NCBI RefSeq assembly: GCF_042477335.2
Contig: NC_091245.1
Span: 35,536,501-35,600,500, forward strand
From: Ovis canadensis
Taxonomy: Eukaryota; Chordata; Mammalia; Artiodactyla; Bovidae
Length of the DNA: 64,000 nucleotides
Direction: 5' to 3'
The notes under the pieces: generated by a model
Databases searched by the model: none
Told to the model about the DNA's origin: nothing
Seen by the model: only the letters and a program-made list of their open reading frames with translations
Program-made: the position numbers and the translations under genes
Shown: piece by piece, positions 1 through 12,404 of the stretch
Numbering within the stretch: position 1 is the first letter of the stretch
How the letters are laid out: the number at the start of each line of letters is the position of its first letter

Positions 1-545
1 AAATTCAAAGACCCAGAATAGTAAACACAAAATTGAAGGAGAAGAACAACATTGGGGGACTGATACCACCTGACTTCAAGACTTACTATAAAGCTGCATA
101 TGTCAGGGCATGTGGTACTGGTGGAAGAATGGACAAATAGATCATTAGAAAAGAATAAAAACCCCAGAAATAGACTCAGAAAAATATAGTCCTTTGACAA
201 AGGAGCAAATGCAGTTCAATGGAAAAGGGGTAATATTCATAACAAGTGGTGCTGGAACAACTGGATGTGCCCATGAAAATGAATCTTGACACATACCTTA
301 CACTTTTCACAAAAGTTGACTCAAAATGGATCACAGACTTATGTGTAAAATTAAAAACAGAAACTCCTAGGAGATAACATAGGAAAATATTGAGATGACA
401 TCCAGCACTTGTCAATGATTTTTAATAAATACAAAATGCATGTTCTGTGAAACAAAAAAAATAATTTAGACTTTATTAAGATTTAAAAAATACTACTTCT
501 CTGCAAGTGCACTTTTGAATATTAAAGGAAGTGTATGCCATATTT
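1..545 (+). mobile_element. Old L1 ORF2 fragment, plus strand
   Basis: Degenerate L1 ORF2 sequence in sense orientation. It reads through the region before the ORF2 C-terminus, including the 'aacaagtggtgctggaacaactgg' type segment near 241-264 and the 'actttattaagatttaaaa' segment near 471-488. Many stops and frameshifts, so it is a relic. It enters from the left edge of the window. Bases 546-694 to its right are not assigned to any family I recognise. Confidence 0.75.
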
Positions 546-704
546 CCTTCAGAGCATAACGTTTCAGATAACTGTGGTTAAGAACTCCATTTCCTGTGGT
601 CTATAGGAAGGACTGTATTTGCTCTGTGAACCCAGTGAGGAAGAGATCAAATGACATAGAAAAAGGGTAGAGAAATAACTAGAGGCTAAGTCTGAGAAAG
701 TATT

Positions 705-1721
705 CAGTTCAGTTCATTCAGTTCAGTCGTTCTGTCGTGTCCGACTCTTTGCAACCCCATGAATCACAGCACACCAGGCCTCCCCATCACCAACTCCCGG
801 AGTTCACTCAAACTCACATCCATCAAGTCAGTCATGCCATCCAGCCATCTCATCTTCTGTTGTCCCCTTTTCCTCCTGCCCCTAATCCCTTCCAGCATCA
901 GAGTTTTTTCCAATGAGTCAACCCTTCACAGGAGGTGGCCAAAGTATTGGAGTTTCAGCTTTAGCATCATTCCTTCAAATGAACACCAAGGAGCGATCTC
1001 CTTTAGGAAGGACTGGTTGGATCTCCTTGCAGTCCAAGGGACTCTCAAGAGTCTTCTCCAACACCACAGTTCAAAAGCATCAATTCTTTGGCACTCAGCC
1101 TTCTTCACAGTCCAACTCTCACATCCATACATGACCACAGGAAAAACCATAGCCTTGACTAGACAGACCTTTGCTGGCAAAGTAATGTCTCTGCTTTTCA
1201 ATATGCTATCTAGGTTGGTCATAACTTTCCTTCCAAGGAGTAAGTGTCTTTTAATTTCATGGCTGCAGTCACCATCTGCAGTGATTTTGGAGCCCAGAAA
1301 AATAAAGTCAGCCATTGTTTCCACTGTTTCCCCATCTATTTCCCATGAAATGATGGGACTGGATGCCATGATCTTTGTTTTCTGAATGTTGAGCTTTAAG
1401 CCAACTTTTTCACTCTCCTCTTTCACTTTCATCAGGAGGCTTTTTAGTTTCTCTTCACTTTCTGCCATAAGGGTGGTGTCATCTGCATATCTGAGATTAT
1501 TGGTATTTCTCCCAGCAATCTTGATTCCAGCTTGTGCTTCTTCCAGCCCAGCGTTTCTCATGATGTACTCTGCATATAAGTTAAATAAGCAGGGTGACAA
1601 TATACAGCCTTGACGTACTCCTTTTCCTACTTGGAACCAGTCTGTTGTTCCATGTCCAGTTCTAACTGTTGCTTCCTGATCTGTATATAGGTTTCTCAAG
1701 AGGCAGGTCAGGTGGTCTGGT
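705..1721 (-). mobile_element. BovB LINE, 5'-truncated
   Basis: The 3' tail (TTCAG units, reverse of the ACTGA tail) begins at 705. On the minus strand the reading frame shows reverse-transcriptase motif B (GVRQGCILSPCLF) and motif C (RYADDTT), followed by the BovB C-terminal region ending in the LELWCWRRLL-like block. Truncated upstream of motif B. A 10-bp target-site duplication, AGAAAGTATT, is present at 695-704 and 1722-1731, which fixes both ends. The frame is broken near the C-terminus, so the copy is not active. Confidence 0.9.
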
Positions 1722-1740
1722 AGAAAGTATTACAGCATTA

Positions 1741-4700
1741 TAATTACACTTTATTTACTTTTTAAATTTATTTATTTATTTATTTATTTTCCCTCCCCAT
1801 CCCACCCTCTCCAGGTTGATGCAGAGCCCCTGTTCGAATTTTCTGAGTCATACAGCAAATTCCCATTGGCTATCTATTTTACATAATGTAATGTAAGTTT
1901 CCATGTTACTCTTTTCATACATCTCACCCTCTTCTCCCCTCTCCCTATGCCCATAAGTCTACTCTCTATGTCTGTTTCTCCATTGCCGCCCTGTAAATAT
2001 ATTCATCAGTACCATTTTTTCTAGATTCCGTACATATGTGTTAGAATACGATATTTATGTTTCTCTTTCTGACTCACTTCAATCTGTATAATAGGTTCTA
2101 GGTTCATCCACCTCATCAGAACTGACTCAAATGTGTTCCTTTCTATGGCTGAGTAATATTCCATTGTGTATATGTACTACAGTTTTTTATCCATTCATCT
2201 GTCAATGGACATCTAGGTGCTTCCACGTTCTAGCTATTGTAAATTATGCTGCAATGAACAATGGGATACAGGTGTCGTTTTCAACTTTGATTTCCTCAAG
2301 GTATATGCCCAGGAGTAGGACTGCTGGGTCATGGTGGTTTTACTCCTAGTTTTTTTTAAGGAATCTCCACATGGTCTTCCATAGTGGATATATCAATTTA
2401 CATTCCCACCAACAATGCAAGAGTGTTCCCTTTTCTCCATACTCTCTTCAGCAACTATTGTTTGTAGGCTTTGTTGATGGCCATTCTGACTGGTGTGAGG
2501 TGATATCTCATTGTGGTTTTGATTTGCATTTCTCTAATTATCAGCGATGTTGACATTTTTTCATGTGTTTGTTAGCCATCTGTATGTCTTCTTTGGAGAA
2601 ATGTCTGTTTTGATCTTTTTCCTGCTTTTTGATTGGGTTGTTCATTTTTCTGGGTTTGAGTTATATGACCTGCTTGTATATTTTGGAAATTAATTCCTTG
2701 TCAGCTGCTTCATTTGCTATTATTTTCTCCCATTCTGAGGGTTGTCTTTTCACCTTGCTTATAGTTTCCTTTGCTGTGCAACAGTTTTAAATTTAATCAG
2801 GTCCCACTTGTTTACTTTTGTTTTTATTTCAGTTACTCTAGGAGGTGGGTCCTAGAGGATCTTGCTTTGATTTATGTCATTGAGTCCTCTGCCTATGTTT
2901 TCCTCTAAGAGTTTTATAGTTTCTGGTATTACATTTAAGTCTTTAATCCATTTTGAGTTTATCTTGGTGTATGGTGTTAGGTAGTGTTCTGATCTCATTC
3001 TTTTGCACGTAGCTGTCCAGTTTTCCCAGCACCAATTATTGAAGAGGCTGTCTTTGCCTCATTGTATATTCTTGGCTCCTTTGTCAAAAATAAGGTACCC
3101 ATAGGTGCATGGGTTTATTTCTGGGCTTTTGATCTTGTTGCATTGGTCTATATTTCTGTTTTTGTGCCAGTACCATACTGTCTTGATGACTGTAGATTTG
3201 TAGTATAATATGAAGTCAGGAAGGTTGATTCCTCCAGCTCCATTCTTCTTTCAGTCTTTCTCAAGAGTGCTTTGGCTCTTCAGGGTCTTTTGTGTTTCCA
3301 TATGAATTGTGAAATTTTTTGTTCTAGTTCTGTGAAAAATGGCATCGGTAATTTGATAGGGATCACATTGAATCTGTAGATTATATTTGGTAGTATAGAC
3401 ATTTTCACAATATTGATTCTTCCTACCCAGGAAAATGGAATATCTCTCCATCTGTCTGTGTCATCTTTGATTTTTTTCGTTAGTGTCTTATAATTTTCTG
3501 TGTACAGTCTTTTTGTCTCCTTAGGTAAGTTTATTCCTAGATATTTACTTGTTTTTGTCGCAATGGTGAGTGGCATTGATTCCTTAATTTCTCTTTCTGA
3601 TTTTTCATTGTTAGTATATAGAAATCCAAGTTATCTCTGTGTATTGGTTTTGTATCCTGCAACTTTGCTAAATTCACTGATTAGCTCTAGTAATTTTCTA
3701 ATACTATCTTTAGGGGTTTCTATGTACAGTATCATGTCATTTGCAAACAGTGAGAGCTTGACTTCTTCTTTTCCAATCTGGATTCCTTTTATTTCTTCTT
3801 TTTCTCTTATTGGTGTAGCTAGGACTTCCAGAACTATGTTGATTAATAGTGGTGGAAGTGGACACAGTTGTCTTGTTCCTGATCTTAGGGGGACTGCTTT
3901 TGTTTTTTCACCATTGAGAATAATGTTTGCTGTAAGCATATTATATATCGCCTTTACTATGTTGAGGTAGGTTCCTTCTATGCCCATTTTTTGAACAGTT
4001 TTAATCATAAATGGGTGCTGAATTTTGTCAAAGATTTTTTTCTGCATCTTTTGAGATGATCATATGACTTTTACCTTCCAATTTGTTAATATGGTGTATC
4101 TCATCAATTGATTTGTGTATATTGAAGAATCTTTGCATTCCTGGAATAAACCCAACTTGATCATGATGCATGAGTTTTTTGATGTGTTGCTGAATTCTGT
4201 TTGCTATAATTTTGTTGAGGATTTTTGCATTTATGTTCATCAGTGATATTGGACGCTAGTTTTCTTTTCTTGTGTTGTCTTTGTCTGGTTTTGGTATCAG
4301 GGTGATGGTGGCCTCATAGAATGAGTTTGGAAATGTTCCTTATTCTGCAATTTTTTTTAAAGAGTTTTAGAAGGACAGGTATTAGGTCTTCTCTAAATGT
4401 TTGATAGAATTCTCCTGTGAAGCCATCTGGTCCTGGGCTTCTGTTTTGGGGGAGATTTTTAATCACAGCTTCAATTTCAGTGCTTGTAATTGGGTTGTTC
4501 ATGATTCCTATTTCTTGCTGGTTTAGTCTTGGAAGATTGAACTTTTCTAAGAATCTGTCCATTTCTTCCAAGTTATCTATTTTATTGCCATAGAGTTGTT
4601 CATAATAGTCTCTTCTATTCTTTTGTATTTCTGTATTGTCTGTTGTAACCTCTTCTTTTTCATTTCTAATTTTGTTGATTTGAGTCTTCTTTTTCTTGAT

Positions 4701-4838
4701 AAATCTGCCTAAAAGTTTGTCAATTTTGTTTATCTTCTCAAATAACCATTTTAGTTTTATTAATCTTTACTATTGTTTCTTTCATTTCTTTTTCATTTTT
4801 TTCTGCTTGGATTTTTATGATTTCTTTCCTAAATTTAT
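1741..4838 (-). mobile_element. L1 LINE fragment, minus strand, about 3.1 kb
   Basis: Reads backwards from an L1 3' UTR (A-rich tail represented as a TTTA repeat near 1766-1790) through the ORF2 C-terminal and reverse-transcriptase regions. Minus-strand fragments at 3280-3576, 3631-4047 and 4028-4571 translate to typical L1 ORF2 pieces, e.g. [33 protein letters not shown] and a degraded catalytic loop (FANDMILY in place of the YADD type). Multiple stops. 5'-truncated inside ORF2. Confidence 0.85.
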
Positions 4839-5303
4839 TTTTAACTAGATAATTGCTTTACAATGTTGTGTTGGTTTATGTCAGACAATAACATGTATCA
4901 GCTATGATTATACATATATCCTCTCCCTCTTGAGCCTCGCTCCTGCACCCCTGCATCCCACCCTTCTAGGGTTGTAACAGAGCACCGGCTGAGCTCCCTG
5001 TGCTATACAGCATCTTCCCAGTAACTATCTATTTTACACATGGTAGTCTATATATATTAATGCTACTCTCAGTATGTTCTACTCTTCCCTTCCCCAACTG
5101 TGTCCACAAGTCCGTTCACTACATCTATGTCTCTATTCCTGTCCTGCAACTAGGTTTATCCACACCGTTTTTATAGATTCCATACATATGCATTAATATA
5201 CAATATTTGTTTTTCTCTTTGTGATTTACTGCACTCTGTATAACAGCCTTCAGATTCATCCCCCTCATTTCAATGGAATCAAATTATTCCTTTTATGCCT
5301 GAG

Positions 5304-6060
5304 AAGAGGAACTAAAAAGCCTCTTGATGAAAGTGAAAGAGGAGAGTGAAAAAGTTGGCTTAAACCTCAACATTCAGAAAACAAAGATCATGGCATCTGG
5401 TCCCATCACTTCATGGCAAATAGATGGGGAAACGGTGGAAACAGTGCTGACTTTATTTTTTTGGGCTCCAAAATCACTGCAGATGGTGACTTCGGCCATG
5501 AAATTAAAAGATGCTTACTCCTTGGAAGGAAAGTTATGACCAACCTAGATAGCATATTGAAAAGCAGAGACATTACTTTACCAACAAAGGTCCGTCTAGT
5601 CAAGGCTATGGTTTTTCCAGTGGTCGTGTATGGGTGTGAGAGATGGACTGTGAAGAAAGCTGAGTGCCGAAGAATTGATGCTTTTGAACTGTGGTGTTGG
5701 AGAAGACTCTTGAGAGTCCCTTGGACTGCAAGGAGATCCAACCAGTCCATTCTAAAGGAGATCAGCCCTGGGTGTTCTTTGAAAGGAATGATGCTAAAGC
5801 TGAAACTCCAGTACTTTGGCCACCTCATGTGAAGAGTTGACTCATTGGAAAAGACTCTGATGCTGGGAGGGATTGGGGGCAGGAGGAAAAGGGGACGACA
5901 GAGGATGAGATGGCTGGATGGCATGACCGACTTGATGGACGTGAGTTTGAGTGAACTCTGGGAGATGGTGATGGACAGGGAGGCCTGGTGTGCTGCAATT
6001 CATGGAGTCACAAAGAGTCAGACACGACTGAGTGACTGAACTGAACTGAACTGAACTGAA
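5304..6060 (+). mobile_element. BovB 3' part nested in L1
   Basis: Plus-strand BovB from the SEEELKSLL region just after the YADD motif to the ACTGA-repeat tail (6036-6060). The frame is readable over 5413-5832 (FIFLGSKITADGD, RRIDAFELWCWRRLLRVPW). It sits inside the L1 motif GAGTAATATTCC. The L1 resumes with TATTCC at 6061 and about two L1 bases are missing, so no clear target duplication remains. Confidence 0.9.
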
Positions 6061-6237
6061 TATTCCATTGTATATATGTACTGAAACTTCTTTACCATTC
6101 ATCTGTTGATGAACATCTAGATTGTTTCCATGGCCTGGCTATTGTAAATAGTGTTGCAATGAACATTATGGTACAAGTATCTTACTGAATTACGTTTTTT
6201 TCAGGGTGTATGCCCAGGAGTGGGATTGCTGGATTAT

Positions 6238-6963
6238 TGTTGCTGTTCAGTCGCTAAGTCTTGCCTGATTCTTTGCAACCTCATGGACTGTAGCATACCA
6301 GGTTTTCCTGTCCTTTGCTATCTCCCAGAATTTTCTCAAACTCATGTCCATTGAGTCGATGATGCCATCCAACCTTCTCATCCTCTGTCACCCCCTTCTC
6401 CTCCTGCCCACAATCTTGCCCACCATCAGGGTCTTTTCCAGTGAATCAGCTCTTCGCATCATGTGGCCAAAGTATTGGAGCTTCAGCTTCATGATCATTC
6501 CTTCCAATTAATATTCAGGATTGATTTCCTTTAGGATGGACTAAAGGAAATCCTTTAATCAGACTAAAGGAGATCCTTTTTGGTCTCCTTGCTGTCCAAC
6601 GGATTCGCAAGAGTCTTCTCCAGCACTGCAGTCCTAAAGAATCAATTCTTCAGTGCTCAGCCTTTTTTATGGTCCAATTCTCAAATCTGTACATGACTAC
6701 TGGAAAAAGCATAGCTTTGACTATATGAATATTTGTCGGCAAAATGATGTCTCTGCTTATTAATATACCATCTAGGTTTATCATAGCTTTTCTTCCCAGG
6801 AGCAAGCATCTTTTAATTTCATGGCTGCAGTCACCGTCTTCAGTAATTTTGGAGCCCAAGAAAACGAAGTCTGTCACTGTTTCCATTTTCCCCTTGTCTA
6901 TTTGCCATGAAGTGATGGAACTGGATGCCATGATCTTAGTGTTTCGAATGTTGAGTTTTAAGT
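6238..6963 (-). mobile_element. BovB 3' part nested in L1
   Basis: Minus-strand BovB starting from its 3' end near 6238 and running up to the block that encodes NIRNTKIMASS. Host L1 sequence 'GGATTAT' precedes it and 'ATAAGGTAG' follows it, so the element interrupts the L1 motif GGATCATAAGGTAG. A local rearrangement at about 6535-6590 partly repeats the AAGGA(G/A)ATCCTTT block. More diverged than the BovB at 5304-6060. Confidence 0.85.
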
Positions 6964-7472
6964 TATAAGGTAGTTTTATTCCTAGTCCCCCCCCCCAGCC
7001 CCCCCCTCCACCTAAGGAATCTCCATATTGTTCTCCTTAGTGGTTGTATTAATTTACATTCCCACCAGCAATGCCAGAGGGTTCCCTTTTCTCCACACCC
7101 TCTCCAGCATTTATTGTTTGTAGATTTTTTGATGATGGCCATTCTGACCAGTGTTAGTTGATACCTCTTTGTAGTTTTGATTTGCATTTCTCTAGTAATA
7201 AGCAATGTTGAGCATTATTTTCATGTGTTTATTTGCCATTTGTGTGTCTTCTCAGGAGAAATGTCTGCTTAGGTCTTCTGTCCATTTTTTGATTGGATTG
7301 TTTGTTTCCCTGATATTGGGTTGCCTGAGCTGCTTGTATATTTTGGAGATTAATCCTTTGTCAGTTGCTTCATTTGTAATCATTTTCTCCCATTCTGAGG
7401 GTTGTCTTTCATCTTATTTATAACTTCTTTTATTGTGCAAAGGCTTTCAGGTTTAATTCGGTCCCATTTGTT

Positions 7473-7604
7473 ATCTCCTGGGGAAGGAAATGGCAACCCA
7501 CTCCAGTATTCTTGCTTGGAAAGTCGCATGGACAAAGGAGCCTGGTAGGCTACAGTTCATGGGGTCACAAAGAGTTGGACACGAATGAGTGACTTCACTT
7601 TCAC
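7473..7604 (+). mobile_element. Bov-tA SINE, 3' portion
   Basis: The right-hand part of a Bov-tA SINE (GGAAGGAAATGGCAACCC ... GACTTCACTTTCACTT). It is flanked by direct copies of the L1 host sequence at 7430-7472 and 7605-7647 (43 bp, one mismatch, C/A near position 30). That is far longer than the usual 7-20 bp target duplication. The tRNA-like head is missing. Confidence 0.85.
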
Positions 7605-9359
7605 TTATTGTGCAAAGGCTTTCAGGTTTAATTAGGTCCCATTTGTTTACTTTTGTTTCTATTTCCATTACTCTATGAGGTAGGTCAAAGAGGATCTTGC
7701 TGCTCTTTATGTCAAAGAGTGTTCTATGTTTTCCTCTAGGAATTTCATAGTTTCTGTCCTTACATTTAGATCTTTAATTCACTTTGAATTTATTTTTGTG
7801 TATGGTGTTAGTACGTGTTCTACTTCCATCATTTTACATGTAGCTGTACAGTTTTACTAGCACCACTTACTGAAGCAGCTGCCTTTTCTCTATTGTATAT
7901 TCTTGCCTGCTTTGTCAAAGATAAGTTCCCCATAGGTATGTGGGTTTATCTCTGAGCATTCTATCCTGTTCACTGAGGTACATTTCTATTTTCATGCCAT
8001 AGTATCTTGATGACTGTAATTTTGTAGGATAGCCTAAAGTCATGGGACCTGATTCCTCCAGCTCAATTTTTCTTTCTCAAAATTGCTTTGGGTATTTGGA
8101 GTCTTCTGTATTTCCACACAAATGGTAAAATTGTATTCTAGTTCTGTGGAAAATGCCACTGGTCATTTGATAGGGATTGCATTGAATCTGTAGATTGCTT
8201 TGGGTAGTATAGTCATTTTCACAATATTGATTCTTTCAACTCAAGAACGTGCTATATCTTTCCATCTGTTTATGTCATCATTGATTTCTTTCATCAATGT
8301 CTTATAATTTTCAGCATACAGGCTTTTTTCTCCTTAGGTTTATTCCTAGGTATTTTATTCTTTTTGTTGAAATGGTAATTGGGATTGTTTCCTCAATTTC
8401 TCTTTCTGATTTTTCATTGTTAGTGTTTAGGAATGCAAGGGATTTCTGTGTGTTAATTTTGTATCCTGCAGTGTTACTAAATTCATTGATTAGTTCTAGT
8501 AATTTTCTGATGGCATCTTTAGTGTTTTCTTTGTATAGCATCATGTCATCTGCAACCAGTTAGAGTTTTACTTCTTTTTCAATCTGTATTCATTGTATAT
8601 CTTTTTCTTCTCTGATTCCTATGGCTAGAGCTTCCGAATCTATACTTAATAATAGTGGTTAGAGTGGGCAGCCTTGTCTTATTCCTGATCTTAGACAAAA
8701 GGCTTTCAGTTTTTCACCTTTGAGAACAATGTTTGCTGTAGGTTTATCATATAGGGACTTTATTATGCTGAGGTAGGTTCCTTCTATCCCCATATTCTGG
8801 AGAGTTTTTATCATAAATGAATGTTGAATTTTGTCAAACGCTTTTTTCTGCATCTGGTGAAATTATTATATAGTTTTATCATTCAGTTTCTTAATATGGT
8901 GTATCACATTGATTGATTTTTATATTTTGAAGAATCCTTGCATCTCTGGGATAAACCCCACTTGATCACCGTATATGATACTTCCAATGTGTTGTTGGAG
9001 TCTGTTTGCTAATATTTTACTGAGGATTTTTGACAGGTTTATCTGTGATATTGGCCTGTAATTTTTTTTTTTTTTTGGTGGTATCATTGTCTTGTTTTGG
9101 TATCAGGGTGATCATAGCCTCATATTAATTGAATGAGTTTGGGAGTATTCCTCCCTCTGCAATTTTTTGGAAGCGTTTGAGCAGAATACATGTTAGCTCT
9201 TCTCTAAACATTTGATAGAATTTGCCTGTGAAGCAATCCAGCCATGGGTTTTTGTTTTCTGGAAGATTTTTTTATTGCAGTTTCAATTCCAGTGCTTGTG
9301 ATTGGTCTCTATATAATTTCTATTTCTTTCTGGTTCATACTTGGTGGGTTGTACATTTC

Positions 9360-9560
9360 TAAGACTACAACTACACTTTAGTGTATTATATGCAAAGGAA
9401 ACTGTAACTTGATTTAATATAGATATATTACATATATATTTATACCACAAATATATATATATTTATATAATATATAATTTAAATCTAATATATATATTAT
9501 ATATAAATACTTAATATATTAAACAAAATATGTTAAATATGAACCATAAGGGGCTCCCTG
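9360..9560. repeat. AT-rich tract bordering duplication unit 1
   Basis: Low-complexity TA-rich sequence, including TATATATT runs around 9418-9520. A similar short TA-rich tract (24598-24650) stands at the equivalent left border of unit 2. No gene seen. Confidence 0.7.
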
Positions 9561-11896
9561 GAAGACTGACTTGAATCCTTTACAAGAATGAGAATTTGCA
9601 ACATAGTAGTGTCATCTTGCTAAGAAGAGAAAATACATTGGAACTTGGAATGACTGACATGGAACAATGTCCCTGGACACTCATCCTCAGTGCCCTTCTC
9701 CTTCCTTCTTGGTAGCTTAGCAATAAGCAAGTTTGAGTTAGATCACAGGGAGAAGAGCTTGTCATGGAGGTAGGCTCTGGTGTTCCCAGGGCAAAGATAG
9801 AAACACCTAGGACATTGTCCTTGTTTCTTGGTCATCTGCCAGCTCCTGCCTCCTGTCTGTAAACACATAGGGGCGTGGGAAGTGGTTCCTCTGCTAGAAG
9901 CCCTCCTTGGTGCATATCCTCCAGTCATGCCTGACCTGAATATGTTTCTATACAACTCAGGATATCCTGAGTGCTCTGCTCCTCATCTACTTGTAAAAGG
10001 CCAGCCTCAAACGTGACTTTAAATAACACAGCAGCCTGTGCATGTCAGTGTCTTTAAGGGAGGACGAGGGTGAAGGGAATATTCACAGCCTGGGTGCTTT
10101 CCAGTAATATCTGCATCTCATCCACAATGTCACAGAACATATCATGTGCTGGCATGATATGTGTCAGATACAGACACAAAGGAAGAGGGAAAGATGACCT
10201 GGAGCTTCCAAAATAGATGAGGAATAAGAGAGTTACAAAAGGACAGAAAACAAAATACTTGTGTAATGCTTTTACAGTAGAGAATTCATAGTTTAGAGTT
10301 TCCCTCGAAATATGAACTTTGAGGAAAAAGGGAGACATTTTGCAAGTTCAGAAATTCAGTTACTCCCAGCCCTGTGTCCTATAGCTTTCTAGTTAATTGT
10401 GATCACATGCTACTTGGGTCTGGGTCCCACTGCATCTATTAGAGCAGGATGAGGGTCCAGGACTTTTCCATTGATTCCACAGGGAGTAGGTAAATGCCTG
10501 CCCTACTAACTCTAGTAAACACGACTCTAGTAAATCATGGAAAATGCACAGCAGAGCGTGAATGGACCTTGGAGATGATTCAACAGAGTTCATTTAACAG
10601 TTGAGACTGAATAGATCAGGGAAAATATTTTGGCCAATTTGCAGTCTCCTATGAGGATGATCTGACTGCAGAAACACAGAGTGGATGACAAGGTCTCAGA
10701 TACTCAGGAAGTTCAAGGTCTGGTTTGATTGGTTTCATTTCAGAAATGTCATTTAAGGTGTTTTCTAGAGATGAAACTTTTCAAGAGGTTACAAAGAAAG
10801 TGCACTCTGGTGGGCAGCTGGGCTTCTCATTTTCTACTCTAATGCAAATCATTTCCGTGCACTTCAGGACACGCAACCATTTCTCCCAGACTTACTCTTG
10901 ACTCTGACAGGCTTAGGCTAGCTCCAGCCAGACTCTCTCACTCCTTCTCTCTTGCCTTTTTTTCCTGATTCCCTTTCTAATGGTTCCATGATTTAGCTTT
11001 TCTCTAAATCCCAAGCAACAGGGATGAAAAGGCCCATGTCCTCAAGTGTCTTTTTGTTCTGAGATATTTATATTTTAAAATTCTAACCCTTGAGAAAGAT
11101 AAACTACAAGGTTTAGTCCAGTTTACCAGGTTTGCTGGTGTTTGTCTGGATGGGGATTGGCATTAAAACCGCATGGACTCTCAGTGGGACCTGGCCTTCC
11201 TGTTGATGCCATTTTTGCCCCTCAGTGACCACACACAGGAGGGCTAACAGGATGATGGGATTTCTGTTTCCTTCTATACTATACTTTACCAGAGCTCATC
11301 AGTTGTGTTTAGGCTGGGAATATTTGTCAGTCAAAAGCTGACAATCAATATATAAGAAAAGATCACAGCTACCATGTTATTAATACCAATAAGGGGGGGG
11401 TGGGAATAAATGCATGAGAGGATTTAAGGTATGGAGGCACAATATAATGACAAAATATTTCCATGTTTGTTCCTCCATAAATTGATTTCCATGTTTGTTT
11501 ATATGTAATGATGTTCTTCTTGGCTCTAGTGTCCAAAGCCAAGGCAGTATATTCTTAGTAAACCAGAGAAACTGCTTCTCCATAGAAACCTGCCTATAAA
11601 TCAAGAATCTCCCTGCCCTACTGATTTCCCAGGGGCCAGTCTGAGGCAGAAGCAGGATAAGTTTGCCCAGTGCTACCAAGCGTGACGGCCTTTCTGATTG
11701 ACCTGCATAGCTGCCCCAGGGCCCAACTTCTAACTCTTATCCATCATTTGGCACCTTTTTGACCCAGGCCATCTCAACGGGCCAGAAGCAAATTTCCCTC
11801 TCAGGAAGGGCACAGAAAAGCAGATCACGATGATAACTTTTATGATGTGGTTTACAATTTACAAACCACTTAAAGTCCATTATTTTCCCTGAGCTG
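9561..11896. other. 3' flank of unit 1, no gene
   Basis: Unique-looking sequence aligned with 24655-25394 plus 27699-29690 in unit 2, and, from about 10068, with 52439-53169, 53937-54670 and 55363-55740 in unit 3. A minus-strand open frame at 10054-10338 is not conserved: unit 2 has a frameshift and unit 3 a stop at the matching place, so I do not call it a gene. Confidence 0.6.
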
Positions 11897-12340
11897 TTTT
11901 TTTAAATGGAGCAAAATTGCTTTACAGTGTCATGTTGGTTTCTGCTATACAACAATGTGAATCAGACATAAACACACACACACACACACATATGGCTTCC
12001 CTGGTGGCTCAGATGGTAAAGAATCTGCCTGAAATGTAGGAGGCCTGGTTTTGATCCCTGGGCCAGGAAGATCCCCTAAAGAATGGAATGGTTACCCACT
12101 CCAGTATTCTTGCCCAGGAAGTCCCATGGATACACATATATCCACTCCCTCTTGAGCCTCAATCCTCCCACCCCATCCCACCCCTCTAGGAGGTCATAGA
12201 GCACCAGCTGAGCTCCCTGTGTTATACAGCAGCTTCCCAATATGTATTTTTCACATGGCCGTGTATATATGGCAATGCTACTTCCTCAATTAATTCTACC
12301 CTCTCTTTCCCCTCCTTTCTCCACAAGTCTGTTCTCTACT
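11897..12340 (-). mobile_element. L1 3' UTR fragment with nested SINE
   Basis: L1 3' UTR in minus orientation (TGCTTTACAGTGTCATGTTGG ... CTCTTGAGCCTCAATCC ... TTCTCCACAAGTCTGTTCTC), split at 11993-12130 by a Bov-tA SINE. A (CA)n run at 11970-11989 marks the split. Absent from units 2 and 3, so inserted after the duplication. Confidence 0.8.
11993..12130 (+). mobile_element. Bov-tA SINE
   Basis: Begins with the tRNA-derived head (GGCTTCCCTGGTGGCTCAG), contains the box-B-like GGTTTTGATCCC, and ends in GTCCCATGGA. The last third is missing. Nested inside the L1 fragment. Confidence 0.9.
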
Positions 12341-12404
12341 CCTCTGATCTTAACAGCAGTTTTTTGTTTAGCTAAGGAATTGTTGTCCACTTCAAATCTC
12401 CTAG

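Larger units (their letters stand above)
4839..9359 (-). mobile_element. Second L1 fragment, interrupted by two BovBs and a SINE
   Basis: A new L1 3' UTR starts at about 4839 in the same orientation as the neighbour on its left. L1 sequence continues in pieces at 4839-5303, 6061-6237, 6964-7472 and 7605-9359. Between these lie separate insertions listed below. The L1 pieces are colinear with one another, showing one original element of roughly 3 kb. ORF2 remnants are visible ([47 protein letters not shown]), all interrupted. A poly-C tract lies at about 6989-7010. Confidence 0.85.

Noticed and set aside
759..1385. A 208-codon plus-strand open frame (and its twins at 5406, 47138 and 62073)
   Set aside because: It is the antisense shadow of the BovB reverse-transcriptase C-terminal region, and repeats wherever that BovB region occurs.
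10054..10338. A 94-codon minus-strand frame, with a related one at 25079-25378
   Set aside because: Unit 2 carries a frameshift and unit 3 (near 52519) a stop in the same stretch. The similarity comes from the segmental duplication, not from coding constraint.
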